Source: Candidatus Tectimicrobiota bacterium (lineage in GTDB: Bacteria; UBA8248). Taken from it: DNA of 13,230 nucleotides. The notes below the pieces were generated by a model. The model worked only from the letters and a program-made list of their open reading frames with translations. It had not been told where the DNA came from and ran no database searches. How positions within the stretch are numbered: position 1 is the first letter of the stretch; the number at the start of each line of letters is the position of its first letter. The stretch spans positions 1 through 13,230 of the forward strand of contig JACPCT010000319.1 of the NCBI GenBank assembly GCA_016184445.1, in the 5' to 3' direction. This document shows, in pieces, positions 1 through 8,848 of this stretch. The position numbers and the translations under genes were made by a program.

Positions 1-704
1 TCGTCGTCCTCCACGCCTCGCACGCGAACGCGAGCCTCGACTACGCCGACGTGGTGCTCCCCGCGCCCACGCTGTACGAGGAGGAGGGGAGCGTCACCAA
101 CCTGGAGCGGCGGGTGCAGCGGCTGCGCCGGGCGCTCAAGCCCCTGGGCGAGGCGCGGGAGACCTGGCGGGTGTTCGCCGATCTGAGCCGGGCGATGGAG
201 GCTCCCATGAAGGCCCACACCCTCGACGGCGTGCGCCTTCAGGCGCGCCGTCTGGCGCTCGAGTACGCCGGGCCCTTCTCGCGCCTCCCGGAGGAGGGCG
301 TGCTCCTCGCCCGGGAGCGCAGGGGCGCTTTTTGCGCCGCGGCGCTTCCCCCGGCGGCCCCCCCGGCCGGGGAGCTCAGGCTCCTCCTGGCGCCCGCCCT
401 CTGGCTCTCGGGGAGCTTCGCCGCCTCGGCGGGCCACCTGAAGGACATGCCCCGGGCCGCGCTGCGCCTCTCGCCCCCCGACGCCGGCCGGATCGGGGCG
501 GGGGAGGGCGATGAGGCCGAGCTGGAGCTGGGCGGGCGGAGCCTGCGCCTGCCGGTGCGGGTGGACGGCTCCCTTCCGGTGGGACTGGCCCAGGCGCCGG
601 AGGGCTACCTGGCCGCCCTGCGGGGCAGCCTGGACGCAGGCGCCGCGAGGGGCGGGGTCCCGGTGCGGGTGCGGGCCGCTTCGGCCGCCAAGGTGGGGGG
701 CTGA
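1..704 (+). CDS. nuoG: NADH-quinone oxidoreductase subunit G, C-terminal part (5' end outside window)
   Basis: This is the C-terminal 233 residues of NuoG, the large iron-sulfur subunit of the complex I peripheral arm, which relays electrons from the NADH-oxidising NuoF towards NuoI and NuoB. The frame is open from base 3 with no start codon, so the gene is cut by the window edge; its Fe-S cysteines would lie upstream. The visible part begins in the molybdopterin-oxidoreductase-like fold. The stretch around residues 15-42 (ADVVLPAPTLYEEEGSVTN, then ERRVQR) is the conserved segment of that family. Near residues 160-200 there is a beta-rich piece (LSPPDAGRIGAGEGDEAEL) resembling the C-terminal dinucleotide-binding barrel. 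The last ~30 residues are Ala/Gly-rich and poorly conserved. The TGA stop lies 2 bp before nuoH, so the two genes are probably co-translated. The NuoG identity is supported mainly by this position directly before nuoH; another molybdopterin oxidoreductase is unlikely. Confidence 0.9.
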   Translation, partial: VVLHASHANASLDYADVVLPAPTLYEEEGSVTNLERRVQRLRRALKPLGEARETWRVFADLSRAMEAPMKAHTLDGVRLQARRLALEYAGPFSRLPEEGVLLARERRGAFCAAALPPAAPPAGELRLLLAPALWLSGSFAASAGHLKDMPRAALRLSPPDAGRIGAGEGDEAELELGGRSLRLPVRVDGSLPVGLAQAPEGYLAALRGSLDAGAARGGVPVRVRAASAAKVGG

Positions 705-706
705 GC

Positions 707-1687
707 GTGGCCGACCTCGCCGTGATGCTGGTCAAGGTTGTGGCCGCCTTCGGGGCGCTGCTCCTGATCGCGGCCTACATGACCTGGGCGGAGCGCCGGG
801 TGCTCGCCCTGGTGCAGGTCCGGGTGGGCCCGAACCGGGTGGGGCCGGCGGGGCTGCTCCAGCCCATCGCCGACGGGATCAAGCTCATGTTCAAGGAGAC
901 GGTCATCCCGGCCCAGGCGGACAAGCTGGTCTTCGTCCTGGCGCCCCTCGTCTCCCTCGTGCCCGCCATGGCGGCCATCGCGGTGGTCCCCTTCGGGAGC
1001 TCGGTCACCCTCTTCGGCCGCCAGGTGGACCTCGTCGTGGCCGACGTGAACGTGGGCGTCCTCTACATCTTCGCGCTGGGGGGGATCGGGGTGTACGGGG
1101 TCGTGCTCGGGGCCTGGGCCTCGAACAGCAAGTACCCCCTCCTGGGCGGGCTGCGCTCGGCGGCCCAGCTCATCAGCTACGAGCTGAGCCTGGGCATGTC
1201 GCTCCTGGGGGTGGTGCTCATCACGGGCAGCCTGAGCCTCAAGGACATCGTGGCGGCCCAGGCGGGCTACCCCTTCATCCTGCTCCAGCCCCTGGGGTTC
1301 CTCCTGTTCCTCGTCTGCATGCTGGCCGAGACGAACCGGGCGCCCTTCGACCTGCCGGAAGCCGAGAGCGAGTTGACGGGCGGCTTCCACACCGAGTACT
1401 CCAGCATGCACTTCGCCATGTATTTCCTCGCCGAGTACTGCAGCATGATCACCCTCTCGGCGGTGGCGGCGACGTTCTTCCTGGGCGGCTGGCGGGGGCC
1501 CTTCCTGCCGCCGGTCGTCTGGTTCCTGATCAAGGTGTTCGCCTTCATGTTCTTCTTCATGTGGGTGCGGGCCACCACGCCCCGGCTGCGCTACGATCAG
1601 CTGATGGGCTTCGGGTGGAAGGTGCTGCTCCCCCTCGCCATCCTGAACGTGGTGGCGACGGCGGGGGTGCTGGCCCTGCTGGGCTGA
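707..1687 (+). CDS. nuoH: NADH-quinone oxidoreductase subunit H, copy 1
   Basis: This is the 326-residue integral membrane subunit that forms the quinone-entry channel and couples the peripheral arm to the proton pumps; family members have eight membrane helices. Diagnostic motifs are visible: AERR at residues 28-31, [19 protein letters not shown] at 41-59, WASNSKYPLLGGLRSAAQ at 137-154, and the acidic loop [17 protein letters not shown] at 207-223 followed by GGFHTEYS at 225-232. The acidic loop lines the quinone cavity and the start of the proton path. Length is normal for the family. The GTG start at 707 follows the nuoG stop by 2 bp, with a G-rich ribosome site (AAGGTGGGGGG) at the end of nuoG. 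A second, diverged NuoH lies at 11112-12083. Copy 1 has the canonical GPNRVG, whereas copy 2 has GPMRVG. Confidence 0.97.
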   Translation: MADLAVMLVKVVAAFGALLLIAAYMTWAERRVLALVQVRVGPNRVGPAGLLQPIADGIKLMFKETVIPAQADKLVFVLAPLVSLVPAMAAIAVVPFGSSVTLFGRQVDLVVADVNVGVLYIFALGGIGVYGVVLGAWASNSKYPLLGGLRSAAQLISYELSLGMSLLGVVLITGSLSLKDIVAAQAGYPFILLQPLGFLLFLVCMLAETNRAPFDLPEAESELTGGFHTEYSSMHFAMYFLAEYCSMITLSAVAATFFLGGWRGPFLPPVVWFLIKVFAFMFFFMWVRATTPRLRYDQLMGFGWKVLLPLAILNVVATAGVLALLG

Positions 1688-1702
1688 GCGGAGGGAGGCG
1701 CG

Positions 1703-2182
1703 ATGCTGGCCGAGATCGTGCGGGGGCTTTGGGTCACGCTCAAGCACTCGTGGAGGAGGCGGGTGACGGTCCAGTACCCGGACGAGCGGGAGGAGATGCC
1801 CAGGGGCTACCGGGGGCTGCACAAGCTCCTGCGCTGGGAGGACGGGCTCGAGCGCTGCGTGGGCTGCAAGCTGTGCTCGGCCGCCTGCCCGGTGGACTGC
1901 ATCTTCGTCGAGTCCGCCGAGAACGACCCGGCCCGGCCCGCCTCCAAAGGGGAGCGCTACGCGAGCGTCTACGAGATCAACGAGCTGCGGTGCATCTTCT
2001 GCGGCTACTGCGAGGAGGCCTGCCCGGTGGGTGCCATCGTGCTCGGCAACGAGTACGAGTTCTGCGAGGACCACCGCGACAAGTTCCTCTACGAGAAGCA
2101 GGACCTCCTGGTGAAGCGCACGGACGACTACCCCGAGCTCAAGGCCCGCTACGACGAGAGGAAGCTCCTCACCTATGTCTAG
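1703..2182 (+). CDS. nuoI: NADH-quinone oxidoreductase subunit I (2x[4Fe-4S] ferredoxin-like)
   Basis: This is the 159-residue NuoI subunit, which holds clusters N6a and N6b and passes electrons from NuoG to cluster N2 in NuoB. Two ferredoxin-type motifs are intact: CVGCKLCSAACP (C52, C55, C58, C62) and CIFCGYCEEACP (C97, C100, C103, C107), with an additional cysteine at 66. An N-terminal amphipathic region (about residues 1-25) matches the segment that anchors NuoI on the membrane arm. The conserved RYASVYEINELRC stretch between the clusters is present. The ATG at 1703 has a strong GAGGGAGG ribosome site at 1691-1698. The gene lies between nuoH and nuoJ as in standard operons. It is the only nuoI in the window: the equivalent slot in the second set is empty, so this protein may have to serve both sets. 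Confidence 0.97.
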   Translation: MLAEIVRGLWVTLKHSWRRRVTVQYPDEREEMPRGYRGLHKLLRWEDGLERCVGCKLCSAACPVDCIFVESAENDPARPASKGERYASVYEINELRCIFCGYCEEACPVGAIVLGNEYEFCEDHRDKFLYEKQDLLVKRTDDYPELKARYDERKLLTYV

Positions 2183-2227
2183 GGGCCTGCGGGGGGCGGC
2201 GCTCCGCCCGGGGAAGGAGGGCCGCTA

Positions 2228-2746
2228 GTGGCGGGCCAAGCGCTCTTCTACTTCCTGGCCCTCCTGACGGTGGCCGGTTCGGTCGCGGTGGTGGCCCTGC
2301 CGAACCCCCTCTACAGCGTCCTGAGCCTCGTGGCGGCGTTCCTGGGGCTGGCGGGGCTCTACCTCTCCCTGAACGCCCAGTTCGTGGCGGTCGTGCAGGT
2401 GATCGTCTACGCGGGCGCCATCATGATGCTGTTCCTCTTCGTCGTGATGCTCATCAACCTGGGCCGCGAGGAGAGGCTGCCGCTGCGGCTCCCCATCCAG
2501 AAGCTGGCGGGGACGATCATCGGCCTGGGGATCTTCGCGGGGCTGGTGAACCTCTACGTCTCGGCCCCCCTGCTGACCGGGGCGAAGGGGCTCTTCCCCG
2601 CCGCCCGGCTGGCGGAGGTGGGGAGCGTGCAGGCGGTGGGGAAGGTGCTCGTCACCCAGTACGTGCTGCCCTTCCAGGCGATGGGGGTGCTGCTGTTCGT
2701 GGGGATCGTGGGGGCGGTGGTGCTGGCCCGCAGGCGGACCCGGTAG
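2228..2746 (+). CDS. nuoJ: NADH-quinone oxidoreductase subunit J, copy 1
   Basis: This 172-residue membrane protein is the ND6 homologue. Family members have five helices and sit between NuoA/H and NuoK in the membrane arm. The third-helix signature YAGAIMMLFLFVVML lies at residues 61-75; this helix has a pi-bulge in known structures and changes shape during coupling. The C-terminal half contains the conserved pattern VLVTQYVLPFQAMGVLLF near residues 138-155. The GTG start at 2228 is chosen because GGAAGGAGGG ends a few bases upstream; the next in-frame candidates lie inside the first helix. The 45-bp gap after nuoI is the second widest within set 1 and contains a small GGGCGG/CCGCCC hairpin (2194-2209). 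A diverged homologue of nearly equal length lies at 12101-12610. Confidence 0.94.
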   Translation: MAGQALFYFLALLTVAGSVAVVALPNPLYSVLSLVAAFLGLAGLYLSLNAQFVAVVQVIVYAGAIMMLFLFVVMLINLGREERLPLRLPIQKLAGTIIGLGIFAGLVNLYVSAPLLTGAKGLFPAARLAEVGSVQAVGKVLVTQYVLPFQAMGVLLFVGIVGAVVLARRRTR

Positions 2747-2779
2747 GGCGGGGAAGCCCGGGCCGGGAGAGGAGGCGCG

Positions 2780-3082
2780 GTGGCTCCGCTGGAGCATTAC
2801 CTGATCCTGAGCGCGGCGCTCTTCACCCTGGGGGTGGTGGGCGTGGTGGTGCGCCGCAACGCCATCGTCGTCTTCCTGTGCATCGAGCTCATGCTGAACG
2901 GGGCGAACCTGGCCTTCGTGGCCTACGGGAGCTTCCTCGACTCGCTGGACGGCCAGCTCATCGTCTTCTTCGTGATGGCGGTGGCGGCGGCCGAGGCGGC
3001 GATCGGGCTGGCGATCGTGGTGCTCATCTACCGCAACCGCGAGTCCACCGACGTGGACGACGTGAATCTGCTGAAGCTCTAG
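2780..3082 (+). CDS. nuoK: NADH-quinone oxidoreductase subunit K, copy 1
   Basis: This is the 100-residue ND4L homologue, the small three-helix subunit that links the quinone-side half-channel (H/J/A) to the antiporter-like subunits. Both membrane glutamates needed for coupling in Escherichia coli NuoK are present at identical numbering: E36 in CIELMLN and E72 in [10 protein letters not shown]. Length equals the family standard, and the C-terminus DVNLLKL is typical. The GTG start at 2780 follows a GAGAGGAGG ribosome site (2767-2775). The gene lies 33 bp after nuoJ and 11 bp before nuoL. Compared by hand with the second NuoK at 12634-12936, 52 of 100 positions are identical with no gaps. Confidence 0.95.
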   Translation: MAPLEHYLILSAALFTLGVVGVVVRRNAIVVFLCIELMLNGANLAFVAYGSFLDSLDGQLIVFFVMAVAAAEAAIGLAIVVLIYRNRESTDVDDVNLLKL

Positions 3083-3093
3083 GCGGGGGGGCC

Positions 3094-4998
<1,905 letters not shown>

Positions 4999-5043
4999 CC
5001 GTGGCGCCGCGGCGGGCGATTCATTCTTGAAGTTCCGGTGTTT

Positions 5044-5141
5044 CCCCCTCTCCCTTTGGGAGAGGGCCGGGGTGAGGGAAGGCCTTGCGGCGGGCGCGGC
5101 ATTTCCCTCACCTCCTTCCCCTCTCCCAGGGGGAGAGGGGA
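5044..5141 (+). repeat. Inverted pair of hairpin repeats in the nuoL-nuoM gap
   Basis: Two related units face each other. The left unit is a hairpin CCCTCTCCC-TTT-GGGAGAGGG (5046-5066) followed by GGGGTGAGGGAA (5069-5080). The right unit is the reverse complement in outline: TTCCCTCACC (5103-5112), then a hairpin CCCCTCTCCC-AGG-GGGAGAGGGG (5118-5140). The outer arms can also pair with each other over the whole ~97 bp. From memory, elements with this CCCTCTCCC...GGGAGAGGG...GGGTGAGGG pattern recur in many unrelated bacterial genomes as intergenic repeats and give spurious 'PLPLGEGRGEG'-type translations, as they do here. It is probably a small non-coding mobile or REP-like element inserted in an otherwise compact operon. 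The remaining bases of the 4999-5216 gap show only the nuoM ribosome site. Confidence 0.75.
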
Positions 5142-5216
5142 GCCGAGGCCCGCAAGGGTGTCTTTGCCGGGTGATGGGCTGGTGAGCATCTTGGCGGCTG
5201 GCGCCGAGGAGGGGAA

Positions 5217-6821
5217 GTGGGCGGTTTCGCCTTGCTGAGCTGGATCCTGTTCCTGCCCTGCGCGGGGGGGCTGCTGCTCCTCTTCGTGCGGGACGGGGAC
5301 GAGGCGGGGAGGAGGCGGGTGCGCCTCGTGGCGTTCGCCTTCTCGCTGGCCACCTTCGCCCTCTCGCTCGCCCTCTACGCGGGCTTCCGCGCCGGGACGG
5401 CCCAGATGCAGTTCGTCGAGGCGGCCTCCTGGATGCCTCAGCTCGGGATCGCCTACAAGGTGGGGGTGGACGGCCTGAGCCTCCCCCTGTTGCTGCTGAC
5501 CACCTTCCTCACCCCCATCGCCATCCTCTTCTCGTGGGAGGACGTGGCCCGCCGGGTGCGCCTCTACCACGTGGCCCTCCTCTTCCTCGAGACGGGGATG
5601 ATCGGGGTGTTCGTGGCGCTCGACTTCTTCCTCTTCTACGTGTTCTGGGAGGCGATGCTCATCCCCATGTACCTCATCATCGGGGTGTGGGGCGGGCCGC
5701 GGCGCATCTACGCGGCGGTCAAGTTCTTCCTCTACACCATGGCGGGCAGCGTGCTGATGCTGATCGCCATCTTGTGGCTCTACTTCGCCCAGGGCGGCCA
5801 GACCTTCGACATCCTGGCCCACCTGGACCGGCCGCCCGACCCGGCGCTGCAGGGCTGGCTCTTCGCCGCCTTCGCCCTCTCCTTCGCCATCAAGGTGCCC
5901 ATGTTCCCCTTCCACACCTGGCTGCCGGACGCCCACGTCGAGGCGCCGACGGCGGGGAGCGTCATCCTGGCCGGGGTGCTCCTCAAGATGGGGACCTACG
6001 GCTTCATGCGGCTCGCCATGCCGCTCTTCCCGAGCGCCGCGCGCGACTTCGCCCCCCTCATCCTGGTGCTGGCGGTCATCGGCATCATCTACGGTGCCCT
6101 CATGGCCATGGTGCAGGACGACGTGAAGAAGCTCGTCGCCTACTCCTCGGTGAGTCACCTGGGCTTCGTCATGCTGGGGCTCTTCTCCTTCAACCTGCTG
6201 GGGGCCTCGGGCGGGGTGCTCCAGATGGTGAACCACGGGGTGAGCACCGGGGCGCTCTTCCTGATCGTGGGGATGCTCTACAGCCGCCGCCACACCCGCC
6301 TCATCGCGGACTACGGCGGGATCGCCCGGGTGGCGCCCGCGCTCTCGGCGTTCTTCGTCCTGACGACGCTCAGCAGCATCGGCCTGCCGGGGCTGAACGG
6401 CTTCGTCGGGGAGTTCACCATCCTGGCGGGCGCCTTCCAGCGGAGCCCGGGCTTCGCGGCGGTGGGGGCGGCGGGGGTGGTGCTCTCGGCCATCTACATG
6501 CTCTGGATGCTCCAGCGGGTGCTCTTCGGGAGCCGGATCTCCCAAGCCAGCCAGGGCCTGCCCGACCTGAGCGCCCGCGAGTGGGCGGTGCTGGTCCCCA
6601 TGGCGGCGCTGATGTTCTGGATCGGCCTCTACCCCAAGCCCCTGCTCCAGAAGATCGAGCCCTCGGCCCAGGCCTGGCTCGCCCAGGTGGGGCGGCGGGT
6701 GCTCCGGGTCGAGGCGCCCGTCCTGGGACTCCCAAGCGGCTTGCCGCTTGGGAGGGGGCCGGCCTCCCGCAGGGCGCCCGCGGCCTGGGCGGAGCGGCTT
6801 CGCGAGGGAGGCCGACCGTGA
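5217..6821 (+). CDS. nuoM: NADH-quinone oxidoreductase subunit M
   Basis: This is a 534-residue antiporter-like proton-pumping subunit (ND4 homologue, usually 14 helices). Essential residues are visible: E145 in FWEAMLIPMYLIIGVWGG, K226 in FAIKVPMFPFHTWLPDAH, K257 in VLLKMGTYG, and E399 in LPGLNGFVGEF, corresponding to E144, K234, K265 and E407 of E. coli. The GTG at 5217 is chosen because AGGAGG (5207-5212) lies 4 bases upstream and the protein starts at the first helix; this spacing is a little short. The gene follows the repeat-containing gap after nuoL, so it may depend on translation signals of its own. Its stop overlaps the nuoN start by 4 bp. The C-terminal ~35 residues (from about residue 502) are Gly/Pro/Arg/Ala-rich, encode a perfect palindrome, and look like a recent extension rather than conserved NuoM. 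Confidence 0.96.
   Translation: MGGFALLSWILFLPCAGGLLLLFVRDGDEAGRRRVRLVAFAFSLATFALSLALYAGFRAGTAQMQFVEAASWMPQLGIAYKVGVDGLSLPLLLLTTFLTPIAILFSWEDVARRVRLYHVALLFLETGMIGVFVALDFFLFYVFWEAMLIPMYLIIGVWGGPRRIYAAVKFFLYTMAGSVLMLIAILWLYFAQGGQTFDILAHLDRPPDPALQGWLFAAFALSFAIKVPMFPFHTWLPDAHVEAPTAGSVILAGVLLKMGTYGFMRLAMPLFPSAARDFAPLILVLAVIGIIYGALMAMVQDDVKKLVAYSSVSHLGFVMLGLFSFNLLGASGGVLQMVNHGVSTGALFLIVGMLYSRRHTRLIADYGGIARVAPALSAFFVLTTLSSIGLPGLNGFVGEFTILAGAFQRSPGFAAVGAAGVVLSAIYMLWMLQRVLFGSRISQASQGLPDLSAREWAVLVPMAALMFWIGLYPKPLLQKIEPSAQAWLAQVGRRVLRVEAPVLGLPSGLPLGRGPASRRAPAAWAERLREGGRP
6729..6754 (+). repeat. Perfect 26-bp palindrome inside the nuoM coding tail
   Basis: Arms CTCCCAAGCGGC (6729-6740) and GCCGCTTGGGAG (6743-6754) are exact reverse complements separated by TT, which would form a long, stable RNA or DNA hairpin. 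The palindrome is read in frame as part of the poorly conserved NuoM C-terminus (LPSGLPLG). A second short inverted repeat overlaps its right side: GGGAGG at 6750-6755 with CCTCCC at 6763-6768. It lies 64 bp before the nuoN start. It may be a REP-type palindrome inserted near the gene end, or an mRNA structure affecting nuoN expression; no T-run follows, so it is not a standard terminator. Confidence 0.8.
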
Positions 6822-8293
6822 CCATCGCCTTCCCGCAGTTTCACTGGGCCTACCTGCTGCCGGTCATCCTGGTGGTGGCGGGGGCCGTCTTCATCCTCTT
6901 GTGGGACGCGTTTTTCCCCCAGCGGGAGCGCTCCTTCCTGGTGACCCTCGCCCTGGCGGTGCTGGCCTCGGCGCTGGGCGCTTCCCTCGCGGCCCAGCCG
7001 GGGAGCGAGGCGGCCTCGATGGGGGGGATGTACCTCTACGACGGCTTCACGCGCTTCGTCTTCGCCCTCATCCTCTTGTCGAGCTTCCTCTCGGTCCTGC
7101 TGGCCGCCGCCCAGCGGAGCCTGGATGAGGCCCCGGCGGGCGACTACCTGGGCCTCATCCTCTTCGCCACCTCGGGCATGATGCTCATGGCGGCCACCCG
7201 GAGCCTCCTGATGGTGTTCGTGGGGCTGGAGATCTTCTCGCTCTCGCTCTATGTCCTGGCGGGCTTCCTCAGGGGGCAGCCGGAGGGGAACGAGGCGGCG
7301 CTCAAGTACTTCCTGCTGGGCTCGTTCGCCTCGGGCTTCCTCCTCTACGGGATGGCGCTGATCTTCGGGGCGGCGGGCTCGGTGGACCTCATGGAGATCG
7401 CCCAGCGGCTGACTACCCACCCCCCGTCGCGGAGCCCCGCCTTCCTGCTGGGGCTGGGCTTCGTGGTGGTGGGCCTGGGCTTCAAGGTGGCGGCCGCGCC
7501 CTTCTACATGTGGACGCCGGACGTCTACGAGGGCTCCCCCACGGCGGTCACGGCCTTCATGTCGGTGGGCCCCAAGGTGGCCGCCTTCGCCGCCTTCTTC
7601 CGCATCCTGCTGGCGGTGGGCCCCCGGGCGGGGGCGGAGCTGGACGCCATCCTCTGGGTGATGGCCGTCCTCACCATGACGGCGGGGAACGTCTCGGCCA
7701 TCTGGCAGTCGAACATCAAGCGCATGCTGGCCTACTCGAGCATCGCCCACGCGGGCTACATCCTGGTGGCGCTGGCCGCCGTCCGGCGGGGGAGCGACCT
7801 GGCGACCGGGAGCTTCCTCTTCTACATGCTGGTCTACGCCCTCATGAACATGGGCGCCTTCTGCGTGGTGGTGGCGGCGGGGGCCCGGGGGGGGGAGCGC
7901 ACCCGGATCGAGGACTACGCCGGCCTGGGCTACACCCGGCCCGCCCTGGCCGCCGCGATGGCGCTCTTCATGGTCTCGCTGGCGGGCATCCCTCCCACGG
8001 GGGGGTTCGTGGCCAAGTTCTACCTCTTCGGCGCCGCGGTGAAGGCGGGCTTCGTGTGGCTGCCCGTCATCGCGGTGCTCAACAGCGTGGTCTCGGTCTA
8101 CTACTACCTGCGGCTCGTCGTGCTGATGTACATGCACGAGCCCGGGGAGGCGCCCGCCCGCCCGTCCCTGGGGCCGGGCTGGAGCTACGCCCTGGCGGCC
8201 CTGCTGCTGGCGGCCGTGGGGGTGCTGAATTTCGGGATCTTCCCCTCCTCTTTCTTCGAGCTGGCCCTGCGCTCCACGCTGCTGCTGAACTGA
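6818..8293 (+). CDS. nuoN: NADH-quinone oxidoreductase subunit N
   Basis: This is a 491-residue antiporter-like proton-pumping subunit (ND2 homologue, normally 14 helices), the pump closest to NuoK. Expected charged residues are present: E138 in FVGLEIFSLSLYVLAGF, K223 in GLGFKVAAAPFYMWTPDVYE, K253 in MSVGPKVAAF, and K400 in GIPPTGGFVAKFYLF. The pattern NIKRMLAYSSIAHAGYILV (residues 299-317) is conserved. The start is the GTG at 6818, which overlaps the nuoM stop as GTGA and has GAGGGAGG at 6804-6811, so translation is probably coupled. The frame is open well upstream, but those codons shadow nuoM. This is the last gene of set 1. No other nuoM or nuoN is seen in the window, although set 2 continues beyond its end. 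Confidence 0.96.
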   Translation: MTIAFPQFHWAYLLPVILVVAGAVFILLWDAFFPQRERSFLVTLALAVLASALGASLAAQPGSEAASMGGMYLYDGFTRFVFALILLSSFLSVLLAAAQRSLDEAPAGDYLGLILFATSGMMLMAATRSLLMVFVGLEIFSLSLYVLAGFLRGQPEGNEAALKYFLLGSFASGFLLYGMALIFGAAGSVDLMEIAQRLTTHPPSRSPAFLLGLGFVVVGLGFKVAAAPFYMWTPDVYEGSPTAVTAFMSVGPKVAAFAAFFRILLAVGPRAGAELDAILWVMAVLTMTAGNVSAIWQSNIKRMLAYSSIAHAGYILVALAAVRRGSDLATGSFLFYMLVYALMNMGAFCVVVAAGARGGERTRIEDYAGLGYTRPALAAAMALFMVSLAGIPPTGGFVAKFYLFGAAVKAGFVWLPVIAVLNSVVSVYYYLRLVVLMYMHEPGEAPARPSLGPGWSYALAALLLAAVGVLNFGIFPSSFFELALRSTLLLN

Positions 8294-8304
8294 ACGGGGC
8301 GGGG

Positions 8305-8333
8305 TTGGTTTTGGGCCGGGGCCGTGCTATAGA
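8305..8333 (+). promoter_or_regulatory. Candidate sigma70-type promoter for the second nuo set
   Basis: The elements are TTGGTT (8305-8310) and TATAGA (8328-8333), separated by exactly 17 bp. The extended context GTGCTATAGA stands out as the most AT-rich hexamer in a GC-rich spacer. The -35 box matches the consensus at only three positions and the -10 at four. It lies just after the nuoN stop and about 120 bp before nuoA. Transcription would begin near 8340 and give a leader of roughly 110 nt. This is prediction from sequence only. Confidence 0.5.
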
Positions 8334-8355
8334 AGGAGGGCAACGCCGCCGAGAG

Positions 8356-8411
8356 CGCCCCCGCCCGCCAAGAGCCGGAGGGGGCGGGTTTGCCTGAGAG
8401 GGCCCCCTCCG
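8356..8411 (+). promoter_or_regulatory. GC-rich leader with two mutually exclusive hairpins upstream of nuoA
   Basis: Three strands compete. CGCCCCCGCC (8356-8365) can pair with GGAGGGGGCG (8377-8386) with one G/A mismatch. The same middle strand, read as CGGAGGGGGC (8376-8385), pairs perfectly over 10 bp with GCCCCCTCCG (8402-8411). Only one fold can exist at a time, a layout like that of attenuators or leader switches. No long T-run follows, and no known riboswitch core was recognised. In such GC-rich DNA, chance pairing is common, so regulation is only a possibility. The rest of the 8294-8452 spacer shows the candidate promoter and the nuoA ribosome site. Confidence 0.35.
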
Positions 8412-8452
8412 CGCCGGGGAGTGGGGGGCGGCGATTTTCCGCGAGGGAGGCG

Positions 8453-8848
8453 ATGGCGGAGATCCTGGGCGCGTTCTTCCGCGACTACCAGTCGATCAAC
8501 TCCTACGTGCCGATCTTCATCTTCACCCTGGTGGCCTTCGGCTTCGCGGGGGTGACGCTGGTGGTGGCGCTGCTGGTGCGGCCCCACCGGCCCGACCCGG
8601 CGAAGCTCTCCCCCTACGAGTGCGGCATCCCCCCCCTGATGGAGGCGCACGAGCGCTTCTCGATCCGCTTCTACCTGCTGGGCATCCTCTTCCTGCTCTT
8701 CGACGTCGAGGCGGTGTTCCTCTTCCCGTGGGCGGTGCAGTACGACTACCTGGGGCTGTTCGGCTTCATCGAGATGATGCTCTTCATCGCGGTTCTGCTG
8801 GTGGGCTATTTCTACGCCTGGCGGAAGGAGGCGTTGGAATGGGCATAG
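8453..8848 (+). CDS. nuoA: NADH-quinone oxidoreductase subunit A
   Basis: This is the 131-residue ND3 homologue, a three-helix membrane subunit whose long loop reaches the quinone cavity and takes part in coupling. The loop motif [11 protein letters not shown] (residues 51-61, with C57) and the second-helix motif [13 protein letters not shown] (D84, E86) are characteristic. The frame continues upstream to a TTG at 8390, but the ATG at 8453 is preferred because GAGGGAGG (8443-8450) lies just before it and the protein then has normal length. Its stop codon lies inside nuoB (10-bp overlap). It is the first gene of the second set and the only nuoA in the window. Either set 1 has its own copy upstream, or this one supplies both. 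Confidence 0.95.
   Translation: MAEILGAFFRDYQSINSYVPIFIFTLVAFGFAGVTLVVALLVRPHRPDPAKLSPYECGIPPLMEAHERFSIRFYLLGILFLLFDVEAVFLFPWAVQYDYLGLFGFIEMMLFIAVLLVGYFYAWRKEALEWA

Noticed and set aside
605..2074. Long open frame on the minus strand
   Set aside because: Its His/Glu/Gln/Pro/Arg-rich translation is the antisense of nuoH-nuoI. In GC-rich genes the antisense frame lacks stops by base composition. Similar minus-strand frames at 3115-4602, 4995-6545, 6629-8137, 8812-10134 and 9776-10870 are rejected for the same reason.
2194..2209. GGGCGG/CCGCCC hairpin between nuoI and nuoJ
   Set aside because: The stem is only 6 bp with no T-run; expected by chance in GC-rich DNA and too weak to call a terminator or attenuator.
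511..3093. Very long open frame running into nuoL (apparent protein of ~1,500 residues)
   Set aside because: The part before 3094 is a Gly/Arg/Pro-rich shadow of nuoG-H-I-J-K in another frame; only the part from 3094 is nuoL.
5038..5238. Small open frame of 66 codons in the nuoL-nuoM gap
   Set aside because: It translates the inverted repeat (PLPLGEGRGEG type), a well-known false reading of this kind of element, and overlaps the nuoM start.
8386..8410. CTGAGA-like text in the nuoA leader suggesting a TPP riboswitch
   Set aside because: The second conserved TPP element (GAACCTGAT-type) and the required helices are absent; no other riboswitch core was recognised.
8390..8452. Upstream TTG start giving NuoA 21 extra residues
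   Set aside because: There is no ribosome site, the extra residues are low complexity, and the ATG at 8453 has a strong ribosome site and gives normal length.
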